64,000 bases of DNA. It comes from Hydractinia symbiolongicarpus (Eukaryota; Cnidaria; Hydrozoa; Anthoathecata; Hydractiniidae). Below are positions 1-12,483 of the stretch, piece by piece (position 1 is the first letter of the stretch; every line of letters starts with the position of its first letter). Made by a program: the position numbers and the translations under genes. Below the pieces are notes generated by a model. The model saw nothing but the letters and a program-made list of their open reading frames with translations. It was not told the origin of the DNA and ran no database searches. The stretch covers positions 42,181,201-42,245,200 of the forward strand of contig NC_079875.1 of assembly GCF_029227915.1 (NCBI RefSeq), given 5' to 3'.

Positions 1-61
1 ATAATTTAAAAAATCGTTCGGGAAATGAGTTTACTCCCTGGGTACTTTCTTTGTATACATT

Positions 62-120
62 CGACTATACGGGACAAGCCCGGGATTTACGGGAAATCGC
101 GGGTTTTCGTTTGCCGGCGA
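62..120. other. CpG-rich core of the monomer
   Basis: Ten of the 13 CpG dinucleotides of the reference monomer lie within or directly beside this stretch, which is about 58% G+C by hand count, while the rest is near 30%. It contains CCCGGG, GCCGGC and several ACGGG/CGCGGG words. The two common core types are GGCCAAGCCCGGG and GGCCGAGTCCGGG; the first can fold as GGGC, CAA, GCCC. These types are the easiest subfamily markers. Confidence 0.75.
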
Positions 121-140
121 TTAAACTTCTTTTATTCAGC

Positions 141-184
141 GTCTCATCAAAAATGAAAACATTTTTGAAAACTAAAAGTCTCAT
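141..184. repeat. GTCTCAT direct repeat flanking the dyad
   Basis: GTCTCAT occurs at 141-147 and 178-184 of the reference monomer, 37 bp start to start, bracketing the 148-167 dyad. The second copy continues as GTCTCATGCG and is preserved in most monomers; the first is often GTCCCAT or GTCTCTT. It may be an old internal duplication or a paired protein site. Confidence 0.6.
148..167. repeat. Intramonomer dyad: perfect 8-bp stem, 4-base loop
   Basis: CAAAAATG, a 4-base AAAA loop, then CATTTTTG: the arms are exact reverse complements. The element recurs in a large share of monomers of both arms (right arm reads CAAAAATG, TTTT, CATTTTTG on the + strand, for example at 39,900-39,940). Common variants weaken the stem: CAAAAATAAAAAC (near 960, 1,975) and ATTTCTG (near 10,900). 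It is flanked on both sides by GTCTCAT. It could extrude as a small cruciform or be a protein-binding dyad; neither is demonstrated. Confidence 0.85.
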
Positions 185-1982
185 GCGTTTTAGTGGTGAA
201 AAAATAATTTAAAAAATCGTTCGGTAAATGAGTTTACTTCCTAGGTACTTTCTTTGTATACATTCGACTATACGGGACAAGCCCGGGATTTACGGGAAAT
301 CGCGGGTTTTCGTTTGCCGGCGATTAAACTTCTTTTATTCAGCGTCTCATCAAAAATGAAAACATTTTTGAAAACTAAAAGTCTCATGCGTTTTAGTGGT
401 GAAAAAATAATTTAAAAAATCGTTCTGGAAATGAGTTTACTCACAGGGTACTTTCTTTGTATACATTCGACTATACGGGCCAAGCCCGGGATTTACGGGA
501 AATCGCGGATTTTCGTTTGCCGGCGATTAAACCTCTTTCATTAAGCGTCTCATCAAAAATGAAAACATTTTTGGAAACTACAAGTCTCATGCGTTTTAGT
601 GGTGAAAAAATAATTTAAAAAATCGTTCGGGAAATGAGTTTACTCCCTGGGTACTTTCTTTGTATATTTTTGACTATACGGGCCGAGTCCGGGATTTACG
701 GGAAATCGCGAATTTTCTTTTGCCGGCGATTAAACCTCTTTCATTAAGCGTCTCATGAAAAATGAAAACATTTTTGAAAACTACAAGTCTCATGCGTTTT
801 AGTGGTGAAAAAATAATTTAAAAAATCGTTCGGGAAATGAGTTTACTCCCTGGGTACTTTCTTTGTATACTTTTGACTATACGGGCCGAGTCCGGGATTT
901 ACGGGAAATCGCAGCTTTTCGTTTGCCAGCGATTAAACTTCTTTTATTTAGCGTCCCATCAAAAATAAAACCATTTTTGAAAACTACAAGTCTCATGCGT
1001 TTTAGTGGTGAAAAAATAATTTAAAAAATCGTTCGGGAAATGAGTTTACTCCCTGGGTACTTTTTTGTATACTTTTGACTATACGGGCCAAGCCCGGGAT
1101 TTACGGGAAATCGCGGGTTTTCGTTTGCCGGCGATTAAACCTCTTTCATTAGGCGTCTCATCAAAAATGAAAACATTTTTGAAAACTACAAATCTCATGC
1201 GTTTTAGTGGTGAAAAAATAATTTAAAAAATCGTTCGGTAAATGAGTTTACTCCCTGGGTACTTCCTTTGTATACTTTTGACTATACGGGCCGAGTCCGG
1301 GATTTACGGAAAATCGCGGGTTTTCGTTTGCGAGCGATTAAACTTCTTTTATTTAGCGCCCCATCAAAAATGAAAACATTTTTAAAAACTAAAAACCTCA
1401 TGCGTTTTAGTGGTGAAAAAATAATTTAAAAAATCGTTCGAGAAATGAGTTTACTCCCTGGGTACTTTTTTTGTATACTTTTGACTATACGGGCCGAGTC
1501 CGGGATTTAAGGGAAATCGCGGGTTTTCGTTTGCCAGCGATTAAACTTCTTTTATTCAGCGTCCCATCAAAAATGAAAACATTTTTAAAAACTAAAAACC
1601 TCATGCGTTTTAGTGGTGAAAAAATAATTTAAAAAATCGTTCGAGAAATGAGTTTACTCCCTGGGTACTTTTTTTGTATACTTTTGACTATACGGGCCAA
1701 GCCCGGGATTTACGGGAAATCGCGGGTTTTCGTTTGCCGGCGATTAAACCTCTTTCATTAGGCGTCTCATCAAAAATGAAAACATTTTTGAAAACTACAA
1801 ATCTCATGCGTTTTAGTGGTGAAAAAATAATTTAAAAAATCGTTCGGTAAATGAGTTTACTTCCTAGGTACTTTCTTTGTATACATTCAACTATACGGGA
1901 CAAGCCCGGGATTTACGGGAAATCGCGGGTTTTCGTTTGCAAGCGATTAAACTTCTTTTATTTAGCGTCCCATCAAAAATAA

Positions 1983-4900
1983 AAACATTTTTGAAAACTA
2001 CAAGTCTCAAGCGTTTTAGTGGTGCAAAAATAATTTAAAAAATCGTTCGGGAAATGAGTTTACTCCCTGGGTACTTTTTTGTATACTTTTAACTATACGG
2101 CCGAGTCCGGGATTTAAGGGAAATCGCAGGTTTTCGTTTGCCAGCGATTAAACTTCTTTTATTCAGCGTCCCATCAAAAATGAAAACATTTTTGAAAACT
2201 ACAAACCTCATGCGTTTTAGTGGTGAAAAAATGATTTAAAAAATCGTTCGGGAAATGAGTTTACTCCCTGGGTACTTTCTTTGTATACTTTTGACTATAC
2301 GGGCCGAGTCCGGGATTTAAGGGAAATCGCGGGTTTTCGTTTGCCAGCGATTAAACTTCTTTTATTTAGCGTCCCATCAAAAATGAAAACATTTTTAAAA
2401 ACTACAAACCTCATGCGTTTTAGTGGTGAAAAAATAATTTAAAAAATCGTTCGGGAAATGAGTTTACTCCCTGGGTACTTTCTTTGTATATTTTTGACTA
2501 TACGGGCCGAGTCCGGGATTTACGGGAAATCGCGAATTTTCTTTTGCCGGCGATTAAACCTCTTTCATTAAGCGTCTCATGAAAAATGAAAACATTTTTG
2601 AAAACTACAAGTCTCATGCGTTTTAGTGGTGAAAAAATAATTTAAAAAATCGTTCGGGAAATGAGTTTACTCCCTGGGTACTTTCTTTGTATACTTTTGA
2701 CTATACGGGCCGAGTCTGGGATTTACGGGAAATCGCGGCTTTTCGTTTGCCAGCGATTAAACTTCTTTTATTTAGCGTCCCATCAAAAATAAAAACATTT
2801 TTGAAAACTACAAGTCTCATGCGTTTTAGTGGTGAAAAAATAATTTAAAAAATCGTTCGGGAAATGAGTTTACTCCCTGGGTACTTTTTTGTATACTTTT
2901 GACTATACGGGCCAAGCCCGGGATTTACGGGAAATCGCAGGTTTTCGTTTGCAAGCGATTAAACCTCTTTCATTAGGCGTCTCATCAAAAATGAAAACAT
3001 TTTTGAAAACTACAAATCTCATGCGTTTTAGTGGTGAAAAAATAATTTAAAAAATCGTTCGGTAAATGAGTTTACTCCCTGGGTACTTTCTTTGTATACT
3101 TTTGACTATACGGGCCGAGTCCGGGATTTACGGAAAATCGCGGGTTTTCGTTTGCGAGCGATTAAACTTCTTTTATTTAGCGCCCCATCAAAAATAAAAA
3201 CATTTTTGAAAACTACAAGTCTCATGCGTTTTAGTGGTGCAAAAATAATTTAAAAAATCGTTCGGGAAATGAGTTTACTCCCTGGGTACTTTTTTTGTAT
3301 ACTTTTTACTATACGGGCCGAGTCCGGGATTTAAGGGAAATTGCGGGTTTTCGTTTGCCAGCGATTAAACTTCTTTTATTCAGCGTCCCATCAAAAATGA
3401 AAACATTTTTAAAAACTAAAAACCTCATGCGTTTTAGTGGTGAAAAAATGATTTAAAAAATCGTTCGGGAAATGAGTTTACTCCCTGGGTACTTTCTTTG
3501 TATACTTTTGACTATACGGGCCGAGTCCGGGATTTAAGGGAAATCGCGGGTTTTCGTTTGCCAGCGATTAAACTTCTTTTATTTAGCGTCCCATCAAAAA
3601 TGAAAACATTTTTAAAAACTACAAACCTTATGCGTTTTAGTGGTGAAAAAATAATTTAAAAAATCGTTCGGGAAATGAGTTTACTCCCTGGGTACTTTCT
3701 TTGTATATTTTTGACTATACGGGCCGAGTCCGGGAAATCGCGAATTTTCTTTTGCCGGCGATTAAACCTCTTTCATTAAGCGTCTCATGAAAAATGAAAA
3801 CATTTTTGAAAACTACAAGTCTCATGCGTTTTAGTGGTGAAAAAATAATTTAAAAAATCGTTCGGGAAATGAGTTTACTCCCTGGGTACTTTCTTTGTAT
3901 ACTTTTGACTATACGGGCCGAGTCCGGGATTTACGGGAAATCGCGGCTTTTCGTTTGCCAGCGATTAAACTTCTTTTATTTAGCGTCCCATCAAAAATAA
4001 AAACATTTTTGAAAACTACAAGTCTCATGCGTTTTAGTGGTGAAAAAATAATTTAAAAAATCGTTCGGGAAATGAGTTTACTCCCTGGGTACTTTTTTGT
4101 ATACTTTTGACTATACGGGCCAAGCCCGGGATTTACGGGAAATCGCGGGTTTTCGTTTGCAAGCGATTAAACCTCTTTCATTAGGCGTCTCATCAAAAAT
4201 GAAAACATTTTTGAAAACTACAAATCTCATGCGTTTTAGTGGTGAAAAAATAATTTAAAAAATCGTTCGGTAAATGAGTTTACTCCCTGGGTACTTTCTT
4301 TGTATACTTTTGACTATACGGGCCAAGCCCGGGATTTACGGGAAATCGCGGGTTTTCGTTTGCCGGCGATAAAACCTCTTTCATTAGGCGTGTCATCAAA
4401 AATGAAAACATTTTTGAAAACTACAAATCTCATGCGTTTTAGTGGTGAAAAAATAATTTAAAAAATCGTTCGGTAAATGAGTTTACTTCCTAGGTACTTT
4501 CTTTGTATACATTCAACTATACGGGACAAGCCCGGGATTTACGGGAAATCGCGGGTTTTCGTTTGCAAGCGATTAAACTTCTTTTATTTAGCGTCCCATC
4601 AAAAATAAAAACATTTTTGAAAACTACAAGTCTCAAGCGTTTTAGTGGTGCAAAAATAATTTAAAAAATCGTTCGGGAAATTAGTTTACTCCCTGGGTAC
4701 TTTTTTGTATACTTTTGACTATACGGGCCGAGTCCAGGATTTAAGGGAAATCGCAGGTTTTCGTTTGCCAGCGATTAAACTTCTTTTATTCAGCGTCCCA
4801 TCAAAAATGAAAACATTTTTGAAAACTACAAACCTCATGCGTTTTAGTGGTAAAAAAATGATTTAAAAAATCGTTCGGGAAATGAGTTTACTCCCTGGGT

Positions 4901-5824
4901 ACTTTCTTTGAATACTTTTGACTATACGGGCCGAGTCCGGGATTTACGGGAAATCGCGGGTTTTCGTTTGCCGGCGATTAAACCTCTTTCATTAGGCGTC
5001 TCATCAAAAATGAAAACATTTTTGAAAACTACAAATCTCATGCGTTTTAGTGGTGAAAAAATAATTTAAAAAATCGTTCGGTAAATGAGTTTACTTCCTA
5101 GGTACTTTCTTTGTATACATTCGACTATACGGGACAAGCCCGGGATTTACGGGAAATCGCGGGTTTTCGTTTGCCGGCGATTAAACTTCTTTTATTCAGC
5201 GTCTCATTAAAAATGAAAACATTTTTGAAAACTAAAAGTCTCATGCGTTTTAGTGGTGAAAAAATAATTTAAAAAATTGTTCTGGAAATGAGTTTACTCA
5301 CAGGGTACTTTCTTTGTATACATTCGACTATACGGGCCAAGCCCGGGATTTACGGGAAATCGCGGATTTTCGTTTGCCGGCGATTAAACCTCTTTCATTA
5401 AGCGTCTCATCAAAAATGAAAACATTTTTGAAAACTACAAGTCTCATGCGTTTTAGTGGTGAAAAAATAATTTAAAAAATCGTTCGGGAAATGAGTTTAC
5501 TCCCTGGGTACTTTCTTTGTATACTTTTGACTATACGGGCCGAGTCCGGGATTTACGGGAAATCGCGGCTTTTCGTTTGCCAGCGATTAAACTTCTTTTA
5601 TTTAGCGTCCCATCAAAAATAAAAACATTTTTGAAAACTACAAGTCTCATGCGTTTTTGTGGTGAAAAAATAATTTAAAAAATCGTTCGGGAAATGAGTT
5701 TACTCCCTGGGTACTTTTTTGTATACTTTTGACTATACGGGCCAAGCCCGGGATTTACGGGAAATCGCGGGTTTTCGTTTGCCGGCGATTAAACCTCTTT
5801 CATTAGGCGTCTCATCAAAAATGA
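1983..5824 (+). repeat. Higher-order repeat, 4-kb class, copy A (about 3.84 kb, 19 monomers)
   Basis: Matches 5,825-9,878 at a fixed offset of 3,842 bp up to about 3,450 and 4,054 bp after it. Paired markers: TTTTAACTATACGGCCGAG (2,085 and 5,927), GAGTCTGGG (near 2,712 and 6,554), AAATTAGTTTACTCC (near 4,678 and 8,732). Copy A lacks one monomer (near 3,450) and 9 bp (near 3,735) that copy B has, which accounts exactly for the change of offset (203 + 9 = 212). Boundaries are good to tens of bp. Confidence 0.9.
3726..3745 (+). other. 9-bp deletion between short GGGA repeats
   Basis: The core here reads GAGTCCGGGAAATCGCG, where other monomers of the same type (near 2,515, 6,355, 7,775) have GGGATTTACGGGAAATCG. 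Loss of one GGGA-to-GGGA interval gives the short form. It is present in copy A only, so it arose after the 4-kb duplication, or was repaired in B. Confidence 0.8.
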
Positions 5825-8800
5825 AAACATTTTTGAAAACTACAAGTCTCAAGCGTTTTAGTGGTGCAAAAATAATTTAAAAAATCGTTCGGGAAATGAG
5901 TTTACTCCCTGGGTACTTTTTTGTATACTTTTAACTATACGGCCGAGTCCGGGATTTAAGGGAAATCGCAGGTTTTCGTTTGCCAGCGATTAAACTTCTT
6001 TTATTCAGCGTCCCATCAAAAATGAAAACATTTTTGAAAACTACAAACCTCATGCGTTTTAGTGGTGAAAAAATGATTTAAAAAATCGTTCGGGAAATGA
6101 GTTTACTCCCTGGGTACTTTCTTTGTATACTTTTGACTATACGGGCCGAGTCCGGGATTTAAGGGAAATCGCGGGTTTTCGTTTGCCAGCGATTAAACTT
6201 CTTTTATTTAGCGTCCCATCAAAAATGAAAACATTTTTAAAAACTACAAACCTCATGCGTTTTAGTGGTGAAAAAATAATTTAAAAAATCGTTCGGGAAA
6301 TGAGTTTACTCCCTGGGTACTTTCTTTGTATATTTTTGACTATACGGGCCGAGTCCGGGATTTACGGGAAATCGCGAATTTTCTTTTGCCGGCGATTAAA
6401 CCTCTTTCATTAAGCGTCTCATGAAAAATGAAAACATTTTTGAAAACTACAAGTCTCATGCGTTTTAGTGGTGAAAAAATAATTTAAAAAATCGTTCGGG
6501 AAATGAGTTTACTCCCTGGGTACTTTCTTTGTATACTTTTGACTATACGGGCCGAGTCTGGGATTTACGGGAAATCGCGGCTTTTCGTTTGCCAGCGATT
6601 AAACTTCTTTTATTTAGCGTCCCATCAAAAATAAAAACATTTTTGAAAACTACAAGTCTCATGCGTTTTAGTGGTGAAAAAATAATTTAAAAAATCGTTC
6701 GGGAAATGAGTTTACTCCCTGGGTACTTTTTTGTATACTTTTGACTATACGGGCCAAGCCCGGGATTTACGGGAAATCGCAGGTTTTCGTTTGCAAGCGA
6801 TTAAACCTCTTTCATTAGGCGTCTCATCAAAAATGAAAACATTTTTGAAAACTACAAATCTCATGCGTTTTAGTGGTGAAAAAATAATTTAAAAAATCGT
6901 TCGGTAAATGAGTTTACTCCCTGGGTACTTTCTTTGTATACTTTTGACTATACGGGCCGAGTCCGGGATTTACGGAAAATCGCGGGTTTTCGTTTGCGAG
7001 CGATTAAACTTCTTTTATTTAGCGCCCCATCAAAAATAAAAACATTTTTGAAAACTACAAGTCTCATGCGTTTTAGTGGTGCAAAAATAATTTAAAAAAT
7101 CGTTCGGGAAATGAGTTTACTCCCTGGGTACTTTTTTTGTATACTTTTGACTATACGGGCCGAGTCCGGGATTTAAGGGAAATTGCGGGTTTTCGTTTGC
7201 CAGCGATTAAACTTCTTTTATTCAGCGTCCCATCAAAAATGAAAACATTTTTAAAAACTAAAAACCTCATGCGTTTTAGTGGTGAAAAAATAATTTAAAA
7301 AATCGTTCGAGAAATGAGTTTACTCCCTGGGTACTTTTTTTGTATACTTTTGACTATACGGGCCAAGCCCGGGATTTAAGGGAAATGGCAGGTTTTCGTT
7401 TGCCAGCGATTAAACTTCTTTTATTCAGCGTCCCATCAAAAATGAAAATATTTTTGAAAACTACAAACCTCATGCGTTTTAGTGGTGAAAAAATGATTTA
7501 AAAAATCGTTCGGGAAATGAGTTTACTCCCTGGGTACTTTCTTTGTATACTTTTGACTATACGGGCCGAGTCCGGGATTTAAGGGAAATCGCGGGTTTTC
7601 GTTTGCCAGCGATTAAACTTCTTTTATTTAGCGTCCCATCAAAAATGAAAACATTTTTAAAAACTACAAACCTTATGCGTTTTAGTGGTGAAAAAATAAT
7701 TTAAAAAATCGTTCGGGAAATGAGTTTACTCCCTGGGTACTTTCTTTGTATATTTTTGACTATACGGGCCGAGTCCGGGATTTACGGGAAATCGCGAATT
7801 TTCTTTTGCCGGCGATTAAACCTCTTTCATTAAGCGTCTCATGAAAAATGAAAACATTTTTGAAAACTACAAGTCTCATGCGTTTTAGTGGTGAAAAAAT
7901 AATTTAAAAAATCGTTCGGGAAATGAGTTTACTCCCTGGGTACTTTCTTTGTATACTTTTGACTATACGGGCCGAGTCCGGGATTTACGGGAAATCGCGG
8001 CTTTTCGTTTGCCAGCGATTAAACTTCTTTTATTTAGCGTCCCATCAAAAATAAAAACATTTTTGAAAACTACAAGTCTCATGCGTTTTAGTGGTGAAAA
8101 AATAATTTAAAAAATCGTTCGGGAAATGAGTTTACTCCCTGGGTACTTTTTTGTATACTTTTGACTATACGGGCCAAGCCCGGGATTTACGGGAAATCGC
8201 GGGTTTTCGTTTGCAAGCGATTAAACCTCTTTCATTAGGCGTCTCATCAAAAATGAAAACATTTTTGAAAACTACAAATCTCATGCGTTTTAGTGGTGAA
8301 AAAATAATTTAAAAAATCGTTCGGTAAATGAGTTTACTCCCTGGGTACTTTCTTTGTATACTTTTGACTATACGGGCCAAGCCCGGGATTTACGGGAAAT
8401 CGCGGGTTTTCGTTTGCCGGCGATAAAACCTCTTTCATTAGGCGTCTCATCAAAAATGAAAACATTTTTGAAAACTACAAATCTCATGCGTTTTAGTGGT
8501 GAAAAAATAATTTAAAAAATCGTTCGGTAAATGAGTTTACTTCCTAGGTACTTTCTTTGTATACATTCAACTATACGGGACAAGCCCGGGATTTACGGGA
8601 AATCGCGGGTTTTCGTTTGCAAGCGATTAAACTTCTTTTATTTAGCGTCCCATCAAAAATAAAAACATTTTTGAAAACTACAAGTCTCAAGCGTTTTAGT
8701 GGTGCAAAAATAATTTAAAAAATCGTTCGGGAAATTAGTTTACTCCCTGGGTACTTTTTTGTATACTTTTGACTATACGGGCCGAGTCCAGGATTTAAGG

Positions 8801-9878
8801 GAAATCGCAGGTTTTCGTTTGCCAGCGATTAAACTTCTTTTATTCAGCGTCCCATCAAAAATGAAAACATTTTTGAAAACTACAAACCTCATGCGTTTTA
8901 GTGGTAAAAAAATGATTTAAAAAATCGTTCGGGAAATGAGTTTACTCCCTGGGTACTTTCTTTGAATACTTTTGACTATACGGGCCGAGTCCGGGATTTA
9001 CGGGAAATCGCGGGTTTTCGTTTGCCGGCGATTAAACCTCTTTCATTAGGCGTCTCATCAAAAATGAAAACATTTTTGAAAACTACAAATCTCATGCGTT
9101 TTAGTGGTGAAAAAATAATTTAAAAAATCGTTCGGTAAATGAGTTTACTTCCTAGGTACTTTCTTTGTATACATTCGACTATACGGGACAAGCCCGGGAT
9201 TTACGGGAAATCGCGGGTTTTCGTTTGCCGGCGATTAAACTTCTTTTATTCAGCGTCTCATTAAAAATGAAAACATTTTTGAAAACTAAAAGTCTCATGC
9301 GTTTTAGTGGTGAAAAAATAATTTAAAAAATTGTTCTGGAAATGAGTTTACTCACAGGGTACTTTCTTTGTATACATTCGACTATACGGGCCAAGCCCGG
9401 GATTTACGGGAAATCGCGGATTTTCGTTTGCCGGCGATTAAACCTCTTTCATTAAGCGTCTCATCAAAAATGAAAACATTTTTGAAAACTACAAGTCTCA
9501 TGCGTTTTAGTGGTGAAAAAATAATTTAAAAAATCGTTCGGGAAATGAGTTTACTCCCTGGGTACTTTCTTTGTATACTTTTGACTATACGGGCCGAGTC
9601 CGGGATTTACGGGAAATCGCGGCTTTTCGTTTGCCAGCGATTAAACTTCTTTTATTTAGCGTCCCATCAAAAATAAAAACATTTTTGAAAACTACAAGTC
9701 TCATGCGTTTTTGTGGTGAAAAAATAATTTAAAAAATCGTTCGGGAAATGAGTTTACTCCCTGGGTACTTTTTTGTATACTTTTGACTATACGGGCCAAG
9801 CCCGGGATTTACGGGAAATCGCGGGTTTTCGTTTGCCGGCGATTAAACCTCTTTCATTAGGCGTCTCATCAAAAATGA
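5825..9878 (+). repeat. Higher-order repeat, 4-kb class, copy B (about 4.05 kb, 20 monomers)
   Basis: Tandem with copy A and nearly identical to it by eye over the aligned part. It retains a monomer at about 7,290-7,490 (GGCCAAGCCCGGGATTTAAG with the private AAATGGCAGG) that copy A lacks. Its similarity to copy A stops near 9,890, where copy A reads GTCTCAAGCG and B reads ATCTCATGCG. Confidence 0.9.
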
Positions 9879-10270
9879 AAACATTTTTGAAAACTACAAA
9901 TCTCATGCGTTTTAGTGGTGAAAAAATAATTTAAAAAATCGTTCGGGAAATGAGTTTACTCCCTGGGTACTTTTTTCTATACTTTTGACTATACGGGCCA
10001 AGCCCGGGATTTACGGGAAATCGCGGGTTTTCGTTTGCCGGTGATTAAACCTCTTTCATTAGGCGTCTCATCAAAAATGAAAACATTTTTGAAAACTACA
10101 AATCTCATGCGTTTTAGTGGTGAAAAAATAATTTAAAAAATCGTTCGGTAAATGAGTTTACTCCCTGGGTACTTTCTTTGTATACTTTTGACTATACGGG
10201 CCGAGTCCGGGATTTACGGAAAATCGCGGGTTTTCGTTTGCGAGCGATTAAACTTCTTTTATTTAGCGCC
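9879..10270 (+). repeat. About two monomers between the 4-kb and 5.2-kb duplications
   Basis: Ordinary units of the GGCCAAGCCCGGG and GGCCGAGTCCGGG types. A private TTTTTTCTATAC variant lies near 9,970 and CCGGTGATT near 10,038. No other structure was seen. Confidence 0.7.
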
Positions 10271-11749
10271 CCATCAAAAATAAAAACATTTTTAAAAACT
10301 ACAAGTCTCATGCGTTTTAGTGGTGCAAAAATAATTTAAAAAATCGTTCGGGAAATGAGTTTACTCCCTGGGTACTTTTTTGTATACTTTTGACTATACG
10401 AGCCGAGTCCGGGATTTAAGGGAAATCGCGGGTTTTCGTTTGCCAGCGATTAAACTTCTTTTATTCAGCGTCTCATTAAAAATGAAAACATTTTTGAAAA
10501 CTACAAGTCTCATGCGTTTAAGTGGTGAAAAAATGATTTAAAAAATCGTTCGGGAAATGAGTTTACTCCCTGGGTACTTTCTTTGTATACTTTTGACTAT
10601 ACGGGCCGAGTACGGGATTTAAGGGAAATCGCGGGTTTTCGTTTGCCAGCGATTAAACTTCTTTTATTCAGCGTCCCATCAAAAATGAAAACATTTTTAA
10701 AAACTACAAACCTCATGCGTTATAGTGGTGAAAAAATAATTTAAAAAATCGTTCGGTAAATGAGTTTACTTCCTAGGTACTTTCTTTGTATACATTCGAC
10801 TATACGGGCCAAGCCCGGGATTTACGGGAAATCGCGGGTTTTCGTTTGCCGGCGATTAAACCACTTTCATTCAGCGTCTCATCAAAAATGAAAACATTTC
10901 TGAAAACTACAAGTCTCATGCGTTTTAGTGGTGAAAAAATTATTTAAAAAATCGTTCGGGAAATGAGTTTACTTCCTGGGTACTTTCTTTGTATACTTTT
11001 GACTATACCGGCCGAGTCCGGGATTTACGGGAAATCGCGGGTTTTTGTTTGCCGGCGATTAAACTTCTTTTATTCAGCGTCTCATTAAAAATGAAAACAT
11101 TTTTGAAAACTACAAGTCTCATGCGTTTTAGTGGTGAAAAAATAATTTAAAAAATCGTTCGGGAAATGAGTTTACTCCCTGGATACTTTCTTTGTATACT
11201 TTTGACTATACGGGCCGAGTCCGGGATTTACAGGAAATCGCGGGTTTTCCTTTGCGAGCGATTAAACTTCTTTTATTTAGCGTCCCATCAAAAATAAAAA
11301 CATTTTTGAAAACTACAAGTCTCATGCGTTTTAGTGGTGCAAAAATAATTTAAAAAATCGTTCGGGAAATGAGTTTACTCCCTGGGTACTTTTTTGTATA
11401 CTTTTGACTATACGGGCCGAGTCCGGGATTTAAGGGAAATCGCGGGTTTTCGTTTGCCAGCGATTAAACTTCTTTTATTCAGCGTCCCATCAAAAATGAA
11501 AAGATTTTTGAAAACTACAAGTCTCATGCGTTTTAGTGGTGAAAAAATGATTTAAAAAATCGTTCGGGAAATGAGTTTACTCCCTGGGTACTTTATTTGT
11601 ATACTTTTGACTATACGGGCCGAGTCCGGGATTTACGGGAAATCGCGGCTTTTCGTTTGCCGGCGATTAAACCACTTTCATTATGCGTCTCATTAAAAAT
11701 GAAAAGATTTTTAAAAACTACAAACCTCATGCGTTTTAGTGGTGAAAAA

Positions 11750-11880
11750 ATAATTTAAAAAATCGTTCGATAAATGAGTTTACTCCCTGGGTACTTTTTT
11801 TGTATACTTTTGACTATACGGGCCAAGCCCGGGATTTACGGGAAATCGCGGGTTTTCGTTTGCGTTTTAGTGGAGAAAAA
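11750..11880 (+). repeat. Truncated monomer, 131 bp (copy A)
   Basis: The unit runs normally to CGTTTGC and then jumps to GTTTTAGTGG, omitting about 72 bp including the T-rich stretch and the dyad. TGC is present at both ends of the missing segment (TTTGC/CGGCG and CATGC/GTTTT), so a deletion at 3-bp microhomology fits. Confidence 0.9.
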
Positions 11881-12483
11881 ATAATTTAAAAAATCGTTCG
11901 AGAAATGAGTTTACTCCCTGGGTACTTTTTTTGTATACTTTTGACTATACGGGCCAAGCCCGGGATTTACGGGAAATCGCGGGTTTTCGTTTGCCGGCGA
12001 TTAAACCACTTTCATTAAGCGTCTCATCAAAAATGAAAACATTTCTGAAAACTACAAGTCTCATGCGTTTTAGTGGTGAAAAAATAATTTAAAAAATCGT
12101 TCGGGAAATGAGTTTACTCCCTGGGTACCTTCTTTGTATACTTTTGACTATACGGGCCGAGTCCGAGATTTACGGGAAATCGCGGCTTTTCGTTTGCCAG
12201 CGATAAAACTTCTTTTATTTAGCGTCCCATCAAAAATAAAAACATTTTTGAAAACTACAAGTCTCATGCGTTTTAGTGGTGAAAAAATAATTTAAAAAAT
12301 CGTTCGGGAAATGAGTTTACTCCCTGGGTACTTTTTTGTATACTTTTGACTATACGGGCCGAGTCCGGGATTTAAGGGAAATCGCGGGTTTTCGTTTGCC
12401 AGCGATTAAAATTCTTTTATTCAGCGTCCCATCAAAAATGAAAACATTTTTGAAACCTACAAGTCTCATGCGTTTTAGTGGTG

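Larger units (their letters stand above)
1..203 (+). repeat. Representative 203-bp monomer (phase 1 = A of ATAATTT)
   Basis: This unit is used here as the phase reference. By hand count it has 76 G+C of 203 (37%) and 13 CpG. Layout: AT-rich seam (1-14), TTCGGGAAATGAG block (18-30), CTGGGTAC (38-45), GTATAC palindrome (53-58), CG-rich core (62-120) with CCCGGG and GCCGGC palindromes, T-rich stretch (121-138), GTCTCAT (141-147), perfect dyad (148-167), second GTCTCAT (178-184), GCGTTTTAGTGGTG (185-198), A-run (199-203). The length is close to a typical eukaryotic nucleosome repeat length, so one nucleosome per monomer is plausible but not shown. Confidence 0.95.
1..1982 (+). repeat. Mosaic monomers at the left edge
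   Basis: About ten monomers. Positions 204-600 resemble 5,075-5,480 and 9,130-9,530 (marker TTCTGG followed by ACTCACAGGG at 424, 5,281 and 9,335). The monomer with the core CGCGAATTTTCTTTT (near 708) recurs near 2,530, 3,739, 6,374 and 7,795. This is therefore a rearranged, partly deleted relative of the following 4-kb unit, cut by the window edge. Confidence 0.75.

Noticed and set aside
10-30. CENP-B box in the monomer
   Set aside because: TTCG words occur (TTCGGGAAATGAG, TTCGTTTGCCGGCG), but neither fits the spaced TTCG...A..CGGG pattern on either strand by eye. A systematic scan of all monomers would settle it.
148-167. Rho-independent terminator
   Set aside because: The stem is AT-rich and repeats throughout a non-coding satellite; there is no transcription unit for it to end.
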